In this document: positions 6,860 to 10,172 of the stretch, piece after piece
Position numbering within the stretch: position 1 is the first letter of the stretch
How the letters are laid out: every line of letters begins with the position of its first letter
NCBI GenBank assembly: GCA_025935235.1
Contig: JAICVT010000132.1
Coordinates: 1 to 10,172 of the forward strand
DNA length: 10,172 nt
Reading direction: 5' to 3'
From: Ktedonobacterales bacterium
GTDB taxonomy: Bacteria > Chloroflexota > Ktedonobacteria > Ktedonobacterales > JADMIN01
The notes under the pieces: model-generated
Databases searched by the model: none
What the model was told of the DNA's origin: nothing
What the model saw: the letters and a program-made list of their open reading frames with translations, nothing else
Translations under genes and position numbers: made by a program

Positions 6860-6891
6860 GCGCGGCGAGTCTGAGGCCAGACTCGCCGCGC
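6860..6891 (+). terminator. Strong 13-bp hairpin, terminator-like
   Basis: GCGCGGCGAGTCT (6860-6872) pairs perfectly with 6879-6891 around the six-base loop GAGGCC. It follows the four-TM gene by 57 bases and lies directly before the promoter of the PKD gene, the usual place for a terminator that insulates two transcription units. The bases after it (CGTGTTAGAA) contain few T, so termination may be weak or factor-dependent. Confidence 0.6.
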
Positions 6892-6893
6892 CG

Positions 6894-6902
6894 TGTTAGA
6901 AT
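6894..6902 (+). promoter_or_regulatory. Extended -10 promoter candidate for the PKD gene
   Basis: TGTTAGAAT is an extended -10 (TGn plus TAGAAT, five of six to TATAAT). The -35 position falls within the hairpin and shows no match. Transcription would begin near 6909, leaving about 90 bases of leader before ATG 7000. This also argues against using the in-frame ATG at 6901, which overlaps the -10. Confidence 0.5.
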
Positions 6903-6999
6903 GGCTCTGTTCACACGCCGCTACGCACTTCTACGCAGCGCCATCGCGCCACCGGGCGGTTGCGACGGGATGATCCGTGTTGAATCCAAGAGGGCGCCT

Positions 7000-8499
7000 A
7001 TGTGGCCGATGTGGGAATCAGTGCGAGCAGAGCCAACGGCAGACGCGGCGACAGATTCAGCGCCGCGCCTACATGGCTCAGATGGCCCGGATGACGCGCA
7101 TGGCGTGCGGCGACTGAGCGCGCTGGGCAGCTCGCTGTTGGTCGCGGCGCTGCTGGCCGCCAGCCTGATGGTGGCGCTCTCGTTCACGCGCGCGCCCGCG
7201 GCCACGCCCATCTGCGCGTGCGGCCTGGGCAATACGGTGACGATGGTGGCCAACAACGCGCCCGCGCTGGCGTATGCGCCGCCCAACGCCGCCACCGATG
7301 CGCCTGCTGGCATCTTCGCGCTGGACTACTTCACCAAAAAGCCCGTCACCTTCTACGAAGACCTCAGCCGCGCGCCCAGCGCGCCCGACCCCAACTCGGT
7401 CAAGTGGCAGTGGAACTTTGGCGACGGCTCGCCGATGTCGTATCAGGTCAAGCCAACCCACACCTACGCCGCGCCCGGAACCTATACGGTGGTCGTCTCG
7501 GTCTACGAGCCGGTCTCTGGTCAGTGGGGGCTGTTCGACAACGCCATTATGCACATCATCGCCACGCCGTTCAGCAATCCACCGGTGGCGAAAGCGCACG
7601 CGACGACCTCGGCGGTGATCGGCGTGGGTGGCAAGATCAGCTTCGACGCCACCGGCTCGCACGCGGTCGAAGGCTCAGCCGCGACCTATCAGTGGAACTT
7701 TGGCGATAACTCGGTCGCCAGCGGAACGAAGGTCACGCACCAGTTCAATCAGGCCGGACGCGGCTTCGTGACGATGACCGTCACCGATTCGCGCGGCGCG
7801 AAGGCGATTGCGCAGGTGTCCGTGGTGATCGTCGAATCTACCCAGCCCGCCAAAGTGACCGTCTCGCAGACCTCTGGCGCGGTGGGCTCGCAGTTCATGT
7901 TCGATGCCTCGCAGACCCAGCCGCCCGCCGATCAGCCGGTGGCTGTGGCGTGGGACTTCGGCGATGGCTCGCCGCTGACGACGACCAGCCAACCCATCGT
8001 CGGCCACATCTACCACCAGCCGGGGACGTATACCGTCTCGGTCGGCGTCTATGGCCAGCTTGGCGATGGCGATGTGGCCACCCTCACCGTGCATGTGCTG
8101 GCGGCCAGCGGCTCCGGCTCAGCCGAGCAGGTCAGCGGGCCGAACTGGCTGCTGATCGGCGGCGTGGCGCTGCTCATCATCCTGGCGCTGGGTGGGCTGG
8201 CGTTCTGGCTGAATCAACGCCAGCGCGCCGCCGCTGAGCGCCAGCGTCGCGCGCAGATCGAGCTGGCCCGCGCCCGGCGTGTCAACGCTGGACAGCCGCG
8301 CCGTCGCGCGCCCAACGACGACCCGCGCTACGGCGGCGGTTCTGGCGGCGGTTCTGGCGGCGGTTCTGGCAGCTCACGCGCGGGCGCGCCATCGGGCGCT
8401 CGCGTGCAGGGCCGCCCGACGACCCGTCAGCCCCAGCCGCCGAATGCGCGGCCTCCAGCGAATCAGCCGCGACGCCGCGACGACAGCCGCGACTGGTAG
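7000..8499 (+). CDS. Membrane-anchored protein with three PKD domains
   Basis: Probable envelope protein of 499 residues with an adhesive or interaction role; no catalytic domain is present. Seen: a hydrophobic helix at 42-62 after R37-R38, three PKD repeats, a second hydrophobic helix at 383-404 and an Arg-rich tail. The PKD cores are WNFGDGSP (138-145) with THTYAAPGTYTVVVSV, WNFGDNSV (232-239) with a diverged second half, and WDFGDGSP (318-325) with HIYHQPGTYTVSVGV. The positive-inside rule puts both ends in the cytoplasm and the PKD block outside. The tail (405-499) holds GGGSGGGSGGGS (446-457) and a Pro/Arg-rich disordered end. ATG 7000 is chosen for GAGGG five bases upstream; ATG 6970 and 6901 are in frame but poorer. 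Cys72 and Cys74 follow the first helix but do not form a lipobox. The stop is 33 bases before the next gene. Confidence 0.87.
   Translation: MWPMWESVRAEPTADAATDSAPRLHGSDGPDDAHGVRRLSALGSSLLVAALLAASLMVALSFTRAPAATPICACGLGNTVTMVANNAPALAYAPPNAATDAPAGIFALDYFTKKPVTFYEDLSRAPSAPDPNSVKWQWNFGDGSPMSYQVKPTHTYAAPGTYTVVVSVYEPVSGQWGLFDNAIMHIIATPFSNPPVAKAHATTSAVIGVGGKISFDATGSHAVEGSAATYQWNFGDNSVASGTKVTHQFNQAGRGFVTMTVTDSRGAKAIAQVSVVIVESTQPAKVTVSQTSGAVGSQFMFDASQTQPPADQPVAVAWDFGDGSPLTTTSQPIVGHIYHQPGTYTVSVGVYGQLGDGDVATLTVHVLAASGSGSAEQVSGPNWLLIGGVALLIILALGGLAFWLNQRQRAAAERQRRAQIELARARRVNAGQPRRRAPNDDPRYGGGSGGGSGGGSGSSRAGAPSGARVQGRPTTRQPQPPNARPPANQPRRRDDSRDW
8332..8367 (+). repeat. Three identical 12-base units encoding GGGS linker
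   Basis: GGCGGCGGTTCT occurs three times head to tail at 8332-8343, 8344-8355 and 8356-8367, inside the cytoplasmic tail of the PKD protein. Identical codons suggest recent expansion by slippage; copy number may vary between strains. Confidence 0.9.
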
Positions 8500-8532
8500 T
8501 GGGCGTGCGAGGCGAACTGGAGGCGCGGCGCC

Positions 8533-9102
8533 ATGCCTGATGAAAAGGCCATCTACGAGTTCTCGCACGCGCATGTGGCCGAGTATTACGCGCTGGTCAC
8601 GCGGGCCTTTGCATTTCTGCCCGACAAAAAATACAAGTGTCGGCTCCGTGCGCAGGAACTCGAAAGTATTGACTTCTACCCCGATACGCATGCGCTGGTG
8701 GCCTATGTCGGCGAACACGTCGAAGTTGACGTCAGGTGGGACTTTCCGGAAGCGCGCGTATATGTCAGTTTCCTTGAATTGCGTGTGCCGCGTGTCAGAG
8801 CCAACGCGTTCTCACCGTTCGATAAAGACGCTGGCAAGGCGCGGGCGATGCATTTGGACGAAGTAGCGCACGTCCTCGGCCATGCGGATGATCCCGACTT
8901 CCTGTTGGGAGATCCCAATGCCATCGGTGGTCGCGACATCACCAGACGCTTTAAGCTCCTCCAGACGAATTTTTCGGGCGCGCTGGAGGGCCTGGCGCGA
9001 GCGACCGAACGATATGGCGCGAAGATTCTGAAAGGGGACAAGACGCTCTTTTCAGAGGTAGACGCCCATCGCGAAGAGTTGCGTAAGGCGCGAGGCTATT
9101 GA
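8533..9102 (+). CDS. Unrecognised soluble protein of 189 residues
   Basis: I do not recognise the family. The protein has no signal peptide or membrane segment. Visible outline: an amphipathic N-terminal helix (about 1-28), a strand-rich middle (about 45-88, with SIDFYPDTHALVAYVG, VEVDVRWDFPEARVYVSFLELRV), an acidic turn ADDPDFLLGDPN (118-129), and a helical C-terminal part (136-189, with LLQTNFSGALEGLARATERYGAKILKGD). This single-domain alpha-beta-alpha layout occurs in many small immunity-like or accessory proteins, but nothing here proves such a role. ATG 8533 follows GGAGG at 8519-8523. The gene begins 33 bases after the PKD stop, so cotranscription is likely. By eye its GC and codon choice (AAA, ATT, TTT, GAA) are lower than in the neighbours, hinting at separate origin. 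Confidence 0.8.
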   Translation: MPDEKAIYEFSHAHVAEYYALVTRAFAFLPDKKYKCRLRAQELESIDFYPDTHALVAYVGEHVEVDVRWDFPEARVYVSFLELRVPRVRANAFSPFDKDAGKARAMHLDEVAHVLGHADDPDFLLGDPNAIGGRDITRRFKLLQTNFSGALEGLARATERYGAKILKGDKTLFSEVDAHREELRKARGY

Positions 9103-9139
9103 CGACACGCATGTGCAACACGCGCTGCCCCGTTTCGCG

Positions 9140-9145
9140 TACAAT
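9140..9145 (+). promoter_or_regulatory. -10 candidate before ybeY
   Basis: TACAAT matches five of six positions of the -10 consensus and lies in the 124-base gap before ybeY. No -35 is found at 16-18 bases and no TG extension is present. It could let ybeY be transcribed independently of the upstream genes. Confidence 0.3.
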
Positions 9146-9226
9146 GCGAGAAGCGCGCACTGGGCGCGGCGCCAGATTCGGGACAATGATCGAGAACGCT
9201 GTTGAGCGGCATGGAGTGACGGCGAG

Positions 9227-10042
9227 ATGAATGGCGACGACATGGATGGCGGGCAAGTGAGCGACGAGCAGGAGATCACGCTGACGTTCAGCTATGATCC
9301 GGTGGCGACGCTGGAAGAACTGTTCGGCCTGCGCGAGGAGACGCTGTTCCAGGCGTTCGAGCTGGCGCTGGAGCAAGTCGGCGTGCGCGAATCGGTCGAG
9401 GTGAGTGTGCTGATCACCACCGACGAGGGTATCCGAGCGCTCAATCGCGAGTATCGCGGCAAGGATGAGGCGACCGATGTGCTCTCGTTTCCGCTGCTCG
9501 ATCAGCCGATTGTCGAGGCGCCCGCCGACCAGCTCTGGCCATCTGCGGATACGGAAGATGCGGATGATGCGGAGTTGGATGACCTCGACGCGCTAGATGA
9601 CCTGGACGATCTGGATGGCCTGGATGACCTGAGCGACCTCGACGCTGAGCGGCCAGATGCGCAGTCCATCGCCAACGGCCATACCAACGGCCACACGGGC
9701 GCTGAAGGCGCCGCCGACCAGCGGCTCGAAGACCTGCTCGTGGACCCAGACAATGACAGCGTCGAAGATGAAACCTTCGACGATACATCAGATGATGACG
9801 ACGTTGACGATGATGAATCAGTGGTCTGGCCGACCCACCTGGGCGACATCGCCATCGCGCGCGAGACGGCGCTGCGGCAGGCGCAGGCGGCCGGGCACAG
9901 CGCGGCATATGAGGTCGCATTTCTCTTTGTTCATGGCGTGCTGCATCTCGTCGGCTTCGACGACCACACCGACGCTGGCTATCAGGCGATGGTAGCCCAC
10001 CAGGAGGCCGCGCTGGCTCAGGCAGGCGTCGCCCGCGACTAA
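9227..10042 (+). CDS. ybeY: Endoribonuclease YbeY with large acidic insertion
   Basis: Metal-dependent endoribonuclease of the UPF0054 family, acting in 16S rRNA 3'-end maturation and ribosome quality control in the cytoplasm. Family signatures: ALNREYRGKDEATDVLSFPL (71-90), LGDIAIARETALRQA (205-219) and the metal site VHGVLHLVGFDDHTDAG (235-251). H236 and H240 are the first two ligands. The usual third His position (H-x5-H) is D246 here, with H247 next to it, as in members with a GYDD-type site. Length is 271 residues against about 150-170 for typical YbeY. The excess is a block at about 92-203 with 43 Asp/Glu and only two Arg/Lys, containing D-D-L repeats (118-139) and a D-rich run (185-197). 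Both flanks align with the family, so this is an insertion, not a frameshift. ATG 9227 has a weak GGAG 10 bases upstream; ATG 9242 is an alternative. The next gene follows after 23 bases. Confidence 0.95.
   Translation: MNGDDMDGGQVSDEQEITLTFSYDPVATLEELFGLREETLFQAFELALEQVGVRESVEVSVLITTDEGIRALNREYRGKDEATDVLSFPLLDQPIVEAPADQLWPSADTEDADDAELDDLDALDDLDDLDGLDDLSDLDAERPDAQSIANGHTNGHTGAEGAADQRLEDLLVDPDNDSVEDETFDDTSDDDDVDDDESVVWPTHLGDIAIARETALRQAQAAGHSAAYEVAFLFVHGVLHLVGFDDHTDAGYQAMVAHQEAALAQAGVARD
9578..9643 (+). repeat. Degenerate Asp-Asp-Leu repeat within ybeY
   Basis: About six to seven copies of a 6-9 base GAT-GAC-CTG/CTC pattern encode LDDLDALDDLDDLDGLDDLSDLD. Codons vary (GAT/GAC, CTG/CTC/CTA), so this is an older expansion kept at protein level, unlike the identical units in the PKD gene tail. 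Confidence 0.75.
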
Positions 10043-10065
10043 CGTAGCGGGAAGTGAGGCAGCCG

Positions 10066-10172
10066 ATGTCCTATCAATCTCTGCCGGGCGATCCATCGCA
10101 CTCCGGCTCACATGCTGGCGGGCGCGATGATCCGCCCGCGCCACGCGGCCCCAGTGCGCCGCCGATCCCGCC
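10066..10172 (+). CDS. Start of a proline-rich protein, cut by window edge
   Basis: The frame from ATG 10066 stays open for 35 codons to the window end. GAGG at 10056-10059 lies six bases before the ATG. The visible N-terminus is rich in Pro, Gly, Ser and His and looks disordered, so the family cannot be named. The gap of 23 bases after ybeY suggests one operon. In many genomes ybeY is followed by diacylglycerol kinase, a CBS-domain transporter-like protein or era, but nothing here yet identifies one of these. Confidence 0.6.
   Translation, partial: MSYQSLPGDPSHSGSHAGGRDDPPAPRGPSAPPIP

Noticed and set aside
6901..6999. Longer N-terminus for the PKD protein from ATG 6901
   Set aside because: It overlaps the extended -10, has no ribosome binding site, and adds 33 residues without family support.
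7195..7230. Lipoprotein signal in the PKD protein
   Set aside because: The cysteines after the first hydrophobic helix lack an L-A/S-G/A-C lipobox, and a second TM helix anchors the protein anyway.
7078..7662. 194-codon minus-strand frame under the PKD gene
   Set aside because: Arg/Gly/His-rich shadow; the plus frame has clear PKD repeats.
8332..8367. CRISPR or iteron-like array
   Set aside because: The tandem units are contiguous 12-mers in frame and encode a GGGS linker; there are no spacers.

Overview
This is a GC-rich, gene-dense bacterial chromosome segment with short intergenic gaps and clear purine-rich ribosome binding sites. The best guess for the host is a member of the Chloroflexota (Ktedonobacteria-like or a relative), or else an actinobacterium. 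This rests on high GC, an Rv1855c-type F420-dependent luciferase-fold oxidoreductase, an Eis-type acetyltransferase, PKD-repeat envelope proteins and long low-complexity linkers. No rRNA, tRNA or other taxonomic marker is present, so the placement is tentative. I see no transposase, integrase, CRISPR array or phage gene.

The left half (1-4821) is a run of single genes on alternating strands. It holds a 3'-truncated TrmA/RlmD-family tRNA/rRNA uracil-C5 methyltransferase (-), a RimJ/RimL-like GNAT acetyltransferase (+), a Nudix hydrolase (-), an F420-dependent LLM-class oxidoreductase (+) and an Eis-like N-acetyltransferase (-). Each is probably its own transcription unit. Between them lie a nested inverted repeat (1077-1133), a divergent promoter region with a perfect tandem octamer (2316-2331) and a GC-rich hairpin between two converging genes (3401-3421).

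A roughly 500-base non-coding stretch of visibly lower GC (4822-5320), rich in short repeats, separates the halves. To its right all genes read on the + strand. First comes an unrecognised four-TM protein with a cytoplasmic coiled coil and a C-terminal helix-turn-helix-like segment (5321-6802). After a strong hairpin and an extended -10 promoter follows a two-TM protein with three PKD domains displayed outside and a basic tail (7000-8499). Next are a small unrecognised soluble protein of lower GC (8533-9102), the endoribonuclease YbeY with a very large acidic insertion (9227-10042), and the start of a proline-rich protein cut by the window edge (10066-).

The left-hand genes have separate housekeeping or detoxification roles and do not form an obvious pathway. 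On the right, the two membrane proteins could form an envelope module in which the PKD protein contacts the outside and the coiled-coil/HTH protein links membrane to DNA or cytoplasmic partners; this is inference from adjacency. The most unusual items are that membrane-anchored HTH-like protein and the acidic insertion in YbeY.
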